A DNA stretch of 42,577 bases from Legionella adelaidensis. Its GTDB lineage: Bacteria > Pseudomonadota > Gammaproteobacteria > Legionellales > Legionellaceae. This document shows, piece after piece, positions 16,651-26,150 of this stretch (positions within the stretch are counted from its first letter, which is position 1; each line of letters begins with the position of its first letter). The notes under the pieces are model-generated. The model worked only from the letters and a program-made list of their open reading frames with translations, did not search any database and was not told where the DNA came from. Made by a program: the position numbers and the translations under genes. Location of the stretch: positions 1 to 42,577 of the forward strand of contig NZ_LR134431.1 in NCBI RefSeq assembly GCF_900637865.1, written 5' to 3'.

Positions 16651-16695
16651 ATGACCTCGACGCTTTGCGCAGTCCTGTCAAGGTCATCTTTTCTT
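16651..16695. terminator. Weak terminator-like hairpin between merR-queF and nadA
   Basis: ATGACCT (16651-16657) and AGGTCAT (16681-16687) are complementary over a 23-base loop and are followed by CTTTTCTT. It lies in the 130-base gap between two convergent genes. Confidence 0.4.
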
Positions 16696-16732
16696 GGAGT
16701 AATGATTATCATCCAGAGAGCTTTGCTAAGGG

Positions 16733-18070
16733 TTATGACTCCGTAATCTCTATCATTTTTTGTAAAGCCTTTTTTGCATTGTCTATTACCCAATTCTGGT
16801 CTTCTTTTTGCAAACGATTACGGACGCCGGTAAATTCATTTACCACATCACCTGCTTTTACTTCGTTATACTCCATTCTCTTCCCTTGCCGTAATAGATC
16901 AAGCAGGGCGACTAAATGGGGGGGATCATTTCGCGACATCGTGGCACACCCACAGCCTATACCTTTTTCCTCGCTATCTTTAGGTGCTTCCGCTAAATTC
17001 ACCACGGCTATCCCTAAAGCTTTGCAATATTGTTTTACATTTTCAACCATATGGTTTTCGGTACCAATTGCGTATTTCTTAGTACCAGCACGATCATTTA
17101 CCACATAATCCCAAATAAGTGCAGTTGAACCTGCTTGATCGGCGACGCGAATCACTTCATTGCGGCATTCGGGATGGACCACGGTGGTAAAGCCTTGTTG
17201 CTTCCAGTATTCACACATTTTTGCGGTGTAATGGGTATGTACGGCGCATTGACTTTGAAATAATATAAGCTCGGCTTTATCAAATTTTTCTAAGGTTTTT
17301 GCATTTTGATCAGCTAGAGAATAACGGGCTCCTTCTGACCCACCTGGCCAATAAGCAACATTTTTAATACCCAACCAGTATGCGACATTTTCTCCCATGT
17401 GTTGATCAGGGATAAACAATATTTTTTTCTTTTGTTTTTGTGCCCATTGGAAAATTTTTTTCACATTGGAGCTCGTACAAACTGCTCCTCCTTGCGCTCC
17501 GGTCATTGCTTTTACTCGCCCAGAGGTATTCATATAACAAACCGGTAAAATATTCTCGGCACCATACCTTTCGTTTAAATCTAAAAATGCTGGTTCGACC
17601 ATAAAATCTTTAGCAAGCATTTCCATAGTGCAACCGGACTTGGGGTTAGTAATATAAACATGCTGATTTTCATGGGCTAAAATACTAATGGATTCCGCCA
17701 TAAAATGAACGGCAGATTCAATTATGACTGATTTTTCCGGGTGGCTGGCTGCCATTAACGCCAGTTGATAAGAGTCCCCAATTTGTCCTCCAAATTGTTC
17801 AATTAAACGGACAATATCTCCGCCCATATAATAATGCGCAAGCAGCAGTAATTTGTCGCCAAAATGGTTTTGCGCTTTTGTTATGTATGGCTTCATCCAA
17901 GCTAAAACAGTCGTGAGCTTCCGATCGGGGAGGGCCTGGTATTCTTCTGCGTAAGGAATAAATTCCTCTTGATACCAATCAAGCGGATAATCACTTTGGC
18001 AAATACTCATATCTGCAGTGATGCGCATTAATGTTTTTTCGGGTTGATAGATTGTTTCTGCTTTAAACAT
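16733..18070 (-). CDS. nadA: Quinolinate synthase NadA (long form)
   Basis: NadA condenses iminoaspartate with dihydroxyacetone phosphate to quinolinate, using a 4Fe-4S cluster held by three cysteines. These are visible in NPKSGCTMEM, VVHPECRNEV and IGCGCATMSRN. Other family blocks are LAHYYMGGDIVRL, GDSYQLALMAA, CYMNTSGRVKA and FIPDQHMGENVAYW. At 445 residues it is about 100 longer than E. coli NadA; the extra length is an N-terminal extension of about 60 residues plus inserts, matching a long NadA subtype. It is the last gene of a purB-nadB-nadA run; a 74-base gap with a small GGTGCA hairpin (18125-18139) separates it from nadB. Confidence 0.95.
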   Translation of the reverse strand: MFKAETIYQPEKTLMRITADMSICQSDYPLDWYQEEFIPYAEEYQALPDRKLTTVLAWMKPYITKAQNHFGDKLLLLAHYYMGGDIVRLIEQFGGQIGDSYQLALMAASHPEKSVIIESAVHFMAESISILAHENQHVYITNPKSGCTMEMLAKDFMVEPAFLDLNERYGAENILPVCYMNTSGRVKAMTGAQGGAVCTSSNVKKIFQWAQKQKKKILFIPDQHMGENVAYWLGIKNVAYWPGGSEGARYSLADQNAKTLEKFDKAELILFQSQCAVHTHYTAKMCEYWKQQGFTTVVHPECRNEVIRVADQAGSTALIWDYVVNDRAGTKKYAIGTENHMVENVKQYCKALGIAVVNLAEAPKDSEEKGIGCGCATMSRNDPPHLVALLDLLRQGKRMEYNEVKAGDVVNEFTGVRNRLQKEDQNWVIDNAKKALQKMIEITES

Positions 18071-18144
18071 TTTGTTCCTTACTTAAAACCAAGTATTGTG
18101 ATAAAGGCTTCCTGCGGATATAAGGGTGCATGCTGCACCGCTAT

Positions 18145-19785
18145 TTAAATAAAAGGGTGTTGAGGTGAATTTAATCGGGAAATACTTTCCAAAGCCATCG
18201 GGTCTTTATGAGGAAAGTCTTCTCGAAAGTGTCCACCTCTGGATTCCCGACGCGATAAAGCGGAGCGAACAATTAATTCAGCATTGAGAATGATGTTACG
18301 CAATTCCACAAAATCACGGGTAATTCTATGTTTCCAATAATATTCTTCAATAATTTTATTTCTGTATCTTATTAATTGTAGCAAATCTTGAAGTCCTGCC
18401 TCGGTACGAATAATCCCCGCGTAAGAGGTCATTTCTCCGCGTACACTACGCCATTGGGCATTAATTTGACTGGCGCGTCTTTCGTTAACTTCGCCTGGTG
18501 AGCTCCAGCTGGTAATGGAAGAGAAAAATTTAGAGGGAGATTTTATATCTTTGATGCAGCTTTCGGCAGCATTTCCTGCCATAACTACCGCCTCTAACAA
18601 AGAATTACTAGCCAAGCGATTTGCCCCATGAAGACCAGTAAATGCAACTTCTCCAATGGCATATAAACGACGTAAATCAGTTTGCCCATGAAGATTTGTT
18701 AATACGCCTCCACATTGGTAATGGGCCGCAGGCACTACTGGAATCATATCTTGACTGATATCAATTCCTATAGATAAAAGTGTTTCATAAATATGAGGAA
18801 AACGCTTTTTTAAAAAGGTTTTTGATTGATGGGTAATATCAAGATAGACGAAACTTTTATCACCATGCTCAATTTCATTAAATATTGCTCGTGCTACCAC
18901 ATCACGCGTAGCCAATTCCATTTGTTCGGGTGCATATTTATGCATAAAACGTTCATAAGTATCAGCCGTTTTTAGTAAACCACCTTCCCCGCGTACAGCT
19001 TCTGAAATTAAAAAATTATTTACCTCATGATGATATAAAAGAGTGGGGTGAAATTGATAAAATTCCATATTCCCTACGCGTGCGCCTGCTCTATAAGCCA
19101 TAGCTACACCATCCCCCGTAGCTACCATAGGGTTAGTAGTATAACGATAGGTTTTACCTGCGCCCCCCGTTGCTAATACAACCGAGTTGGCTGCAAAAGC
19201 ATGAATTAAATCATTCTTACAATCGAGAATATAGGCGCCTAAGACCTCTCCCTGATCGCGTGTATTATGTGGGTGATAATGGGTGATTAAATTAATAGCT
19301 ACATGGTGTTCGAATAAATGAATCGAAGGTTGTAAACGAACCAAGTGAAGCAGGGCCTCAATTGTGTTTAATCCTGTTTTATCCCCACAATTAAATATGC
19401 GTCTGTGTGAGTGACCTCCTTCTTTAGCCAATGCATAATTACCCTCTTTTGAGCGATTAAATTGGACGGAATATCCCTCTAATTGCTTGATGACTTCTGG
19501 CGCTTTGTTAATGATGGCTTTTACGGCAGGTTTAAAACAGAGCCCGTCACCGGCGCGCAGAGTGTCTTTTATATGAGACTCGATAGAATCTTCAGGTAAA
19601 TAGGAGGCCGCAATTCCTCCTTGAGCATAACGGCTATTGCACTCCAAAGCTTCTACCTTACAAATCAGTGCAATTTTTATCTTTGGTTCTTTTTGAATTA
19701 GTTGCAAACAAAAATGTAATCCCGCTAAACCAGAACCAATAACTAAGACGTCGTATTCATACGTATTGCCTGTTTGTGTGCTCAT
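18145..19785 (-). CDS. nadB: L-aspartate oxidase NadB
   Basis: The 546-residue flavoprotein oxidises L-aspartate to iminoaspartate, the substrate of NadA. Visible motifs are the FAD-binding VLVIGSGLAGLHFCLQL at the N-terminus, SRYAQGGIAASYLPEDS, the active-site QFHPTLLYHHE, HYQCGGVLTNLHGQTDLRRL, and GLHGANRLASNSLLEAVV. The C-terminal helical domain (from about 430) is complete. The length is normal. The start codon overlaps the purB stop by four bases (ATGA), indicating translational coupling. NadB can use oxygen or fumarate as electron acceptor, and the upstream gene product PurB releases fumarate, so the pairing may be metabolically sensible; that link is inference. Confidence 0.96.
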   Translation of the reverse strand: MSTQTGNTYEYDVLVIGSGLAGLHFCLQLIQKEPKIKIALICKVEALECNSRYAQGGIAASYLPEDSIESHIKDTLRAGDGLCFKPAVKAIINKAPEVIKQLEGYSVQFNRSKEGNYALAKEGGHSHRRIFNCGDKTGLNTIEALLHLVRLQPSIHLFEHHVAINLITHYHPHNTRDQGEVLGAYILDCKNDLIHAFAANSVVLATGGAGKTYRYTTNPMVATGDGVAMAYRAGARVGNMEFYQFHPTLLYHHEVNNFLISEAVRGEGGLLKTADTYERFMHKYAPEQMELATRDVVARAIFNEIEHGDKSFVYLDITHQSKTFLKKRFPHIYETLLSIGIDISQDMIPVVPAAHYQCGGVLTNLHGQTDLRRLYAIGEVAFTGLHGANRLASNSLLEAVVMAGNAAESCIKDIKSPSKFFSSITSWSSPGEVNERRASQINAQWRSVRGEMTSYAGIIRTEAGLQDLLQLIRYRNKIIEEYYWKHRITRDFVELRNIILNAELIVRSALSRRESRGGHFREDFPHKDPMALESISRLNSPQHPFI

Positions 19786-21152
19786 GAGAATGCTTTAACG
19801 AGTTGGGTTGCCAGTCCAATATATTTTTCAGGAGTTAAATCTAACAATTGCTGTTTCACCTCTTGGGGTAAGGGTAAATTATTGATAAATGCTTTCAAGT
19901 TATTGGAATCAATTCGTTGTCCACGGGTTAAATCTTTTAATTTTTCATATGCGTCTGTAATTGCATATCTGCGCATGACAGTTTGAATGGCTTCTGCAAG
20001 GACTTCCCAGTTTTTCTCCAAATCCTGTTGTAAAGCTTCTTTATTAATCTCTAATTTCTCATTTCCTTTTGCAATGGAATGAAAAGCAATGACCATGTAA
20101 GCGAATCCAACACCTAAGTTGCGTAGAACAGTGGAGTCTGAAAGGTCTCTTTGTAAACGTGATTGAGTCAGTTTGTTGGCAAAGTGTTCAAATAAAGCGT
20201 TAGCCAAGCCTAAATTTCCTTCGGCATTTTCAAAATCTATGGGGTTTATTTTATGGGGCATGGTAGAAGACCCCACCTCATCTGCTACTGATTTTTGTTT
20301 AAAGTAACCCAAAGAGATATAACTCCATACATCCCGCGTATAATCTAATAAGATATTATTAATGCGAATAAGCAGGTGGGATACTTCCGCAATACCATCG
20401 TGAGGTTCAATTTGAGTGGTATACGCATTGAATGACAATCCCAAAGAACTCACAAAGTTGGAGCAATGCTTGCGCCAGTCCACGTTAGGATAAGCAATAG
20501 CATGAGCATTGTAATTACCAACAGCCCCATTGCATTTCGCCGAGATTAACACTTCTACGAGTTGTTGCTGTGGACGTTTTAGACGGGCGGCAAAATTAAT
20601 AAGTTCCTTGCCTATGGTGGTAGGTGTTGCAGGTTGCCCATGCGTTCTGGCAAGCATTGGTATTTCACCCAGTTTTTTTCCCAGGAGAGTGATGCTACCC
20701 ATAATTTCAGCTAACGATGGAAGGATAACTTGCGCAATTCCCTCTTTCATCATTAATGCATAAGCAACGTTATTAATATCTTCTGAGGTACAGGCAAAGT
20801 GAATAAAGGGTATTAAAGGAGTTAAAGCAGGAGAGCCCTCGAATTTTTCTTTAAGATAGTATTCTACGGCTTTAACGTCATGGTTGGTTTTTTTTTCATA
20901 CCCTTTGATAAGAGCAGCTTCTTCCTCATTAAATTGTTTAAGAATATCTTGTAAAGCATTCTGGATTGCTTCACTAAATGGAGGAATTTCTCTAATTGCT
21001 TTATTTGCGGCAAGTGATTCCAACCAGCGAATTTCAACCAAAAGACGATAATAAATAAGGGCATATTCACTAAAAAAAGGTCCGAGAACGCTAGTTTTAT
21101 TAAAATATCTGCCATCAATGGGAGAAATAGCTTTTAAAGGAGTTAAAGGCAT
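19782..21152 (-). CDS. purB: Adenylosuccinate lyase PurB
   Basis: The 456-residue enzyme removes fumarate from SAICAR and from adenylosuccinate in purine synthesis. Family blocks are present: LKAISPIDGRYFNKT at the N-terminus, the TNHDVKAVEYYLKE region, FACTSEDINNVAYALM, MLARTHGQPATPTTIGKE, and the lyase signature GSSTMPHKINPIDFENAEGN near residue 295. Length equals that of E. coli PurB (456). It is the first gene of the minus-strand group with nadB and nadA, overlapping nadB by four bases. Its promoter must lie in the 324-base gap shared with the divergent ppsA gene, which also holds a MITE-like element. Confidence 0.96.
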   Translation of the reverse strand: MPLTPLKAISPIDGRYFNKTSVLGPFFSEYALIYYRLLVEIRWLESLAANKAIREIPPFSEAIQNALQDILKQFNEEEAALIKGYEKKTNHDVKAVEYYLKEKFEGSPALTPLIPFIHFACTSEDINNVAYALMMKEGIAQVILPSLAEIMGSITLLGKKLGEIPMLARTHGQPATPTTIGKELINFAARLKRPQQQLVEVLISAKCNGAVGNYNAHAIAYPNVDWRKHCSNFVSSLGLSFNAYTTQIEPHDGIAEVSHLLIRINNILLDYTRDVWSYISLGYFKQKSVADEVGSSTMPHKINPIDFENAEGNLGLANALFEHFANKLTQSRLQRDLSDSTVLRNLGVGFAYMVIAFHSIAKGNEKLEINKEALQQDLEKNWEVLAEAIQTVMRRYAITDAYEKLKDLTRGQRIDSNNLKAFINNLPLPQEVKQQLLDLTPEKYIGLATQLVKAFS

Positions 21153-21210
21153 AAAGAATCACCGCCAGAGTAAAGCATATATGATAAGCCAAGCTTGCAA
21201 ATATGTGAAT

Positions 21211-21286
21211 CAGGACTTACGAAAAATGCCGATCTCTTCGTTAAAATCATTTTTTGCCTCGACCTCGGGATTTTTCGTAAGTCCTA
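21211..21286. mobile_element. 76-bp MITE-like element with terminal inverted repeats
   Basis: The left end AGGACTTACGAAAAATGCCGA (from 21212) is the reverse complement, at 20 of 21 positions, of the right end finishing at 21285. The element is flanked by the 5-base direct repeat TGAAT (21206-21210 and 21287-21291), as expected for a target-site duplication. It has no coding capacity. It sits in the 324-base gap between purB and ppsA, whose remaining sequence shows nothing else certain. The hairpin could also work as a bidirectional terminator, but it has no U-tail. Confidence 0.6.
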
Positions 21287-21476
21287 TGAATAAACAAATG
21301 CAAGTGGCTGCATTAACCTAGGGATTATTCAGAGTTCGTTTGTGGGCTCTTTTGGCTTAACTTACGATAGTATTGGCTCTAATAATCATATAAGACCTAC
21401 AATGTACAATCCAATTCACTTACGTTACTAATTTAAGTAGAATGACTTTCATTTTGTAAATAAAAGCGAGTAGAGA

Positions 21477-23858
21477 ATGGCAGTTAGCAACCATACGATT
21501 GATTTGCGTGAAGTCGGTATGAAGGACCTGGAGCAAGTGGGAGGTAAAAATGCTTCTTTAGGTGAAATGCTAAGCCATTTAAGTAGTAAGGGGATTTTGG
21601 TTCCTGGCGGGTTTGCTACTACTGCAGATTCGTTTCGTGAGTTTTTAAGTACCAATGGACTTGATAAACAAATTTATGACTTACTAACAACCATTGATAT
21701 TGATGATGTGGAAGCATTAACGATAGTGGGTAAAAAAATTCGTGAAATGATTTTAGCTACTCCTTTTAGCGGAGCTTTTGAAGATGCAATAAGAACGGCA
21801 TACCATACGCTCGCCAAGACTATAGGCCATGATAGCTTCAGCGTTGCCGTTCGCTCATCAGCTACGGCAGAAGATTTGCCCGATGCCTCTTTTGCCGGTC
21901 AACAAGAAACTATGTTGAACGTAAAAAGCATTGAAGCCATACTCGTTGCCATTAAACAAGTATTCGCCTCCCTATTTAATGATAGGGCTATTGCATACCG
22001 CGTTCACCAAGGTTTTTCTCACCAAGATGTGGCACTTTCGGCAGGTATCCAACAAATGGTTAGAAGTGATCTGGCCAGTAGTGGAGTAATGTTTACTATG
22101 GATACAGAATCGGGTTTTGACCAGGTTGTATTTATTACGTCTTCCTATGGCTTGGGGGAAATGGTGGTGCAAGGCGCCGTAAATCCTGATGAATTCTACG
22201 TATTTAAACCGGCTTTAGCAGAAAATAAATCTGCCATTTTACGAAGAAATCGTGGCACTAAAGCAATAAAGATGGTTTATAGCGATAAAGCCGATAAAAC
22301 AGTAGAAGTGGTAAGTGTGGATAAAAATGATCAATTACGGTTCTCTTTAAATACTGAAGAAATCGAATTATTGGCTAAACAGGCCATGATCATTGAAAAG
22401 CATTACCAACGCCCTATGGATATTGAATGGGCAAAAGACGGTGTGGATGGGAAAATTTATATTTTGCAAGCAAGGCCAGAAACAGTTAAAAGTCGGGCTA
22501 ATAAGCAAGTTCTGGAGCGCTATAAATTAAAAGAAAAAGGTGAAGTTTTAAGTGAAGGTCGCAGTATAGGACAGCGTATTGGCCAAGGTAGGGCTCGCAT
22601 TATTAAAGATATCAGTGAAATGCATCGTGTCCAGGCCGGGGATGTTCTTATTTCTGATATGACGGATCCCGATTGGGAACCTGTCATGAAACGTGCCGCT
22701 GCTATTGTCACCAATCGTGGAGGAAGAACATGCCATGCAGCTATTATTGCCAGAGAATTGGGAATTCCTGCTGTGGTTGGCTGCGGGGATGCCACAAAGA
22801 CTATTAAAGACGGCGATTTAGTTACCATTTCTTGTGCACAAGGGGATACCGGTTATGTCTATGCAGGTATATTACCTTTTGAGCTGGTGCGCCTGGATGT
22901 AGACTCCATGCCTGAATTACCCACCAAGGTTATGTTAAATGTTGGCAATCCGGAACGGGCTTTTGCATTTCAGGCGATTCCTAATTCAGGAGTAGGTTTA
23001 GCGCGATTAGAGTTCTTGATTTCAAACTCCATAGGTATCCACCCAAAAGCATTGTTGAATTACGATTCCTTACAAGACAAAAACCTCAAAGAATTTATTC
23101 GTGAAAAAACGATAGCTTATAGTTCTCCTGTGGAATTTTATATTGAGCGGCTGAAAGAAGGGATTGCGACAATTGCTGCTGCTTTTTATCCTAAACCGGT
23201 TATTGTGCGTTTATCTGATTTTAAATCAAACGAATATGCCAATTTAGTGGGTGGGAAAGAGTATGAGCCGCACGAAGAAAATCCTATGCTCGGATTTAGA
23301 GGGGCATCGCGGTATATATCACCTGATTTTGCCGATTGTTTTGCCTTGGAATGTTTAGCCGTTCGACGTGTACGGGAAGATATGGGATTGACTAACGTGG
23401 AGGTAATGATTCCCTTTGTGCGTACCGTGAATGAAGCAAAACAGGTGATTGATTTATTAAAAGCACAGGGCTTGGAACGAGGGAGGATGGGTTTACGTAT
23501 TATTATGATGTGTGAGCTTCCCTCCAATGCGTTATTAGCGGAGCAATTTTTACAATATTTTGATGGATTCTCAATTGGCTCCAATGATCTTACCCAATTA
23601 ACATTGGGTTTAGATAGGGATTCAGGTCTGGTTGCCAGTGCTTTTGACGAGCGCGATGATGCAGTTAAAAGCTTATTACATATGGCTATTTCCACCTGTA
23701 AAAAACAGGGTAAATATGTAGGAATTTGTGGACAAGGTCCTTCTGATCATCCTGATTTTGCTGAATGGTTGATGCGAGAAGGTATAGAAAGTATTTCGTT
23801 AAATCCTGATTCAGTTTTAGAAACTTGTTTATTCCTGGCTGAACAGAAGAAAAATTAG
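21477..23858 (+). CDS. ppsA: Phosphoenolpyruvate synthase PpsA
   Basis: The 793-residue protein matches PEP synthase, which makes PEP, AMP and phosphate from pyruvate and ATP and feeds gluconeogenesis during growth on amino acids. The N-terminal ATP-grasp part has [10 protein letters not shown] and [20 protein letters not shown]. The swivelling domain carries the phospho-histidine in [20 protein letters not shown]. The C-terminal PEP-binding barrel shows [38 protein letters not shown] and the catalytic [13 protein letters not shown]. Length is normal. The stop codon shares its last base with the GTG start of the antiporter gene, so these two are translationally coupled and probably start the operon running through nadC and murG. 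Confidence 0.97.
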   Translation: MAVSNHTIDLREVGMKDLEQVGGKNASLGEMLSHLSSKGILVPGGFATTADSFREFLSTNGLDKQIYDLLTTIDIDDVEALTIVGKKIREMILATPFSGAFEDAIRTAYHTLAKTIGHDSFSVAVRSSATAEDLPDASFAGQQETMLNVKSIEAILVAIKQVFASLFNDRAIAYRVHQGFSHQDVALSAGIQQMVRSDLASSGVMFTMDTESGFDQVVFITSSYGLGEMVVQGAVNPDEFYVFKPALAENKSAILRRNRGTKAIKMVYSDKADKTVEVVSVDKNDQLRFSLNTEEIELLAKQAMIIEKHYQRPMDIEWAKDGVDGKIYILQARPETVKSRANKQVLERYKLKEKGEVLSEGRSIGQRIGQGRARIIKDISEMHRVQAGDVLISDMTDPDWEPVMKRAAAIVTNRGGRTCHAAIIARELGIPAVVGCGDATKTIKDGDLVTISCAQGDTGYVYAGILPFELVRLDVDSMPELPTKVMLNVGNPERAFAFQAIPNSGVGLARLEFLISNSIGIHPKALLNYDSLQDKNLKEFIREKTIAYSSPVEFYIERLKEGIATIAAAFYPKPVIVRLSDFKSNEYANLVGGKEYEPHEENPMLGFRGASRYISPDFADCFALECLAVRRVREDMGLTNVEVMIPFVRTVNEAKQVIDLLKAQGLERGRMGLRIIMMCELPSNALLAEQFLQYFDGFSIGSNDLTQLTLGLDRDSGLVASAFDERDDAVKSLLHMAISTCKKQGKYVGICGQGPSDHPDFAEWLMREGIESISLNPDSVLETCLFLAEQKKN

Positions 23859-25315
23859 TGAGAAAAATGCATTATTTTAAAAAAAGGATTTTTTTCGTTC
23901 TACTCCTCCTGCCGGGTCTTTTAATGGCTAGCTCGGCTCAAAACAATCATGGCGACCCGGTTTCATTGGTTATATTTTGGGTCACGCTAATTTTTTTCCT
24001 TGGTTTAATCGGCCGCTCTATTGCTATAGCATTTAATCAACCTGGCGTATTAGGTGAGTTGCTAATGGGAGTTCTAGTCGGCAACGTAGGTTATTTTTTT
24101 GATTTACATGCAGCGGTTATTTTAAGAGAAGGGGGGGCTATATTTACGGTTTTAAAAGATATGTTTGAAGGCGTACCTTTAGCCACCGCTGTTCACACCA
24201 GTATTACAGACCCTTCATCTATTCCACGCGTTATGCAGGCATTAGGAAACCCTAATAGTATTGATTTGATTAAAGTAGCTTACGTGCTCGATATTTTTTC
24301 TCGGTATGGAGTTATTTTCTTACTATTTATGGTGGGGCTAGAGAGCTCAGTAGAGGAATTGAAGCATACCGGGCGAGAATCTACGCAGGTTGCTTTTTTA
24401 GGCATTTTGGGACCTATCGTTTTAGGTTTTATTATTATGTATCTATTAGTTCCTGAAGCCTCTTTTAATACCCATTTATTTGTTGCCGCAACCCTGTCTG
24501 CCACCAGTGTAGGTATTACCGCACGCGTTTTAAAAGAAATGAAGAAATTGCGTACGCGTGAAGCTAAAACCATTTTAGGTGCGGCAGTATTAGACGATAT
24601 TCTAGGTTTGGTTATTTTAGCCGTAGTTAGCAGTATAGTGGTTAAAAATACCATCGACATAGGCACAGTGGCGCAAATTATTTTATTGGCTTTATTGTTC
24701 CTGGTCAGTGCAATTCTGATTGGCCCCTGGCTTATTAAAAAAGCGGTCAAAGTATTTTCTTTCCTAGAAACATGGGAAGTAAAATTATTTATTTCTTTCA
24801 TATTTTCGATGGGTTTGGCCTGGCTAGCCTCTATAGTGCAGCTGGCGACGATTATTGGTGCCTTTGCTGCAGGTATAATCATCCATGAAGGTTTTTTTGA
24901 AAGAGAGAAAACCCAAAGAAAAGAGTTATCCGTACATGATTTAATGCGACCTTTTGAGGCTATTTTAGCCCCTCTCTTTTTTATGCTTATTGGCATACAA
25001 GTGAAGTTAGAAACATTCTTGCACTGGAAAGTATTAGGGACGGCTACAGGTCTTATTATTGCAGCCATTCTTGGAAAATTGATAAGTGGTTTGGGGGCAA
25101 AAAAAGGGGATGATCGACTATTAATCGGCATTGGTATGCTCCCCAGAGGGGAAGTGGGCCTGGTTTTTGCTTCTATAGGAATTACCTTGGGCGTGATTGA
25201 TGATCACATTTTTTCTTCTATTATCTTTATGGTAATAATTACTACTTTCATCGCACCGCCCTGGTTGAAAAAACGCTATGAGAAAAGAGAAAAAGTTGAA
25301 AGTTCCTCCTCTTGA
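23858..25315 (+). CDS. CPA2-family cation/proton antiporter (KefB/NapA type)
   Basis: The 485-residue membrane protein has an N-terminal hydrophobic segment resembling a signal peptide (FFVLLLLPGLLMASSAQ), followed by about twelve spans. Typical CPA2 features are NQPGVLGELLMGVLVG, the GLESSVEEL block, the ATLSATSVGITARVLKEM segment and VLDDILGLVILA with the two membrane Asp residues of ion-exchanging members. It lacks a TrkA-N nucleotide-binding tail, which sets it apart from KefB/KefC. Start is GTG 23858 or ATG 23867. It probably exchanges Na+ or K+ for protons at the inner membrane. It overlaps ppsA by one base and nadC by 38 bases, an unusual bridging position between two metabolic genes. 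Confidence 0.92.
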   Translation: MRKMHYFKKRIFFVLLLLPGLLMASSAQNNHGDPVSLVIFWVTLIFFLGLIGRSIAIAFNQPGVLGELLMGVLVGNVGYFFDLHAAVILREGGAIFTVLKDMFEGVPLATAVHTSITDPSSIPRVMQALGNPNSIDLIKVAYVLDIFSRYGVIFLLFMVGLESSVEELKHTGRESTQVAFLGILGPIVLGFIIMYLLVPEASFNTHLFVAATLSATSVGITARVLKEMKKLRTREAKTILGAAVLDDILGLVILAVVSSIVVKNTIDIGTVAQIILLALLFLVSAILIGPWLIKKAVKVFSFLETWEVKLFISFIFSMGLAWLASIVQLATIIGAFAAGIIIHEGFFEREKTQRKELSVHDLMRPFEAILAPLFFMLIGIQVKLETFLHWKVLGTATGLIIAAILGKLISGLGAKKGDDRLLIGIGMLPRGEVGLVFASIGITLGVIDDHIFSSIIFMVIITTFIAPPWLKKRYEKREKVESSSS

Positions 25316-26135
25316 TATTATTAAAAAAGATGTAGCAAATGCCTTAAATGAAGACATTGGTTCTGGCGATGTATCTGCCTTGCTGCTCCCTGATGATTTA
25401 GTAGTTCACGCAAAAATCATCTCGCGTGAGCCTATGCTTATGTGTGGCCAACCCTGGGTCAATTGTATAGCGACAACCTTCTTCCCTGAAATAAGGTTAA
25501 ACTGGTTGGTTTCTGAGGGAGAATGGCTTTCTGAGCCTATGACACTTTGTAGCATTTATGGTTCGGCAAGAAGTGTATTAACAGCAGAGCGCAGTATTTT
25601 AAATTTTTTACAAACACTTTCGGGTACAGCAACATTGACTTACCGCTATGTGGAAAAAATAAAAAACTATAAAACAAAGTTATTGGATACCCGCAAAACC
25701 TTACCGGGATTACGTATTGCCCAAAAATATGCCGTAGCATGTGCGGGAGGTACAAACCATCGTATGGGCTTATACGATGCGTTTTTAATTAAAGAAAATC
25801 ATATCAAAGCATGTGGTAATATAAAAAAGGCGGTTAAAGCAGCCAGGGAACTGCATAAGAATTTGCTAATTGAGGTGGAAGTTGAGAATTTTTCTGAATT
25901 AGAAGAGGCATTTTCTGTCCAGCCTGACCGTATCTTATTAGATAACTTTACTGTAGAGATGATTGCGGAGGCGGTTGCGTTAAACAACCCTAAAAAAACG
26001 GATTTAGAAGCTTCAGGGGGGATAAGTTTAAATAACCTGGAAGCAATTGCTAAAACAGGTGTTGACTATATTTCAATAGGAGCACTTACTAAATCAGTTA
26101 ATGCAATCGATTTAAGCCTTTTAATTGATGAGTGA
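25278..26135 (+). CDS. nadC: Nicotinate-nucleotide pyrophosphorylase (quinolinate phosphoribosyltransferase) NadC
   Basis: The 285-residue enzyme converts quinolinate and PRPP to nicotinate mononucleotide, the step after NadA. The family blocks are complete: ALNEDIGSGDVSALLLP at the N-terminus, ERSILNFLQTLSGTAT, LDTRKTLPGLRIAQKYAV, the active-site GGTNHRMGLYDAFLIKENH, EVEVENFSELEEA, LLDNF and EASGGISLNNL with DYISIGALTKS. Length is normal. The start overlaps the end of the antiporter gene by 38 bases, which supports one transcript. nadA and nadB lie on the other strand about 4 kb away behind ppsA, so the three genes of de novo NAD synthesis are neighbours but belong to two divergent transcripts. 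Confidence 0.97.
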   Translation: MRKEKKLKVPPLDIIKKDVANALNEDIGSGDVSALLLPDDLVVHAKIISREPMLMCGQPWVNCIATTFFPEIRLNWLVSEGEWLSEPMTLCSIYGSARSVLTAERSILNFLQTLSGTATLTYRYVEKIKNYKTKLLDTRKTLPGLRIAQKYAVACAGGTNHRMGLYDAFLIKENHIKACGNIKKAVKAARELHKNLLIEVEVENFSELEEAFSVQPDRILLDNFTVEMIAEAVALNNPKKTDLEASGGISLNNLEAIAKTGVDYISIGALTKSVNAIDLSLLIDE

Positions 26136-26150
26136 ATGAGTTCCAAATAA

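Noticed and set aside
18125-18139. Hairpin GGTGCA-TGC-TGCACC between nadB and nadA as a terminator or NAD-operon attenuator
   Set aside because: Only six base pairs, no U-tail on the transcribed strand, and no known NAD riboswitch consensus around it.
24280-25131. Long antisense frame (283 codons) over the antiporter gene
   Set aside because: Opposite strand of a clear membrane protein gene with full family motifs; the antisense translation has no recognisable domain.
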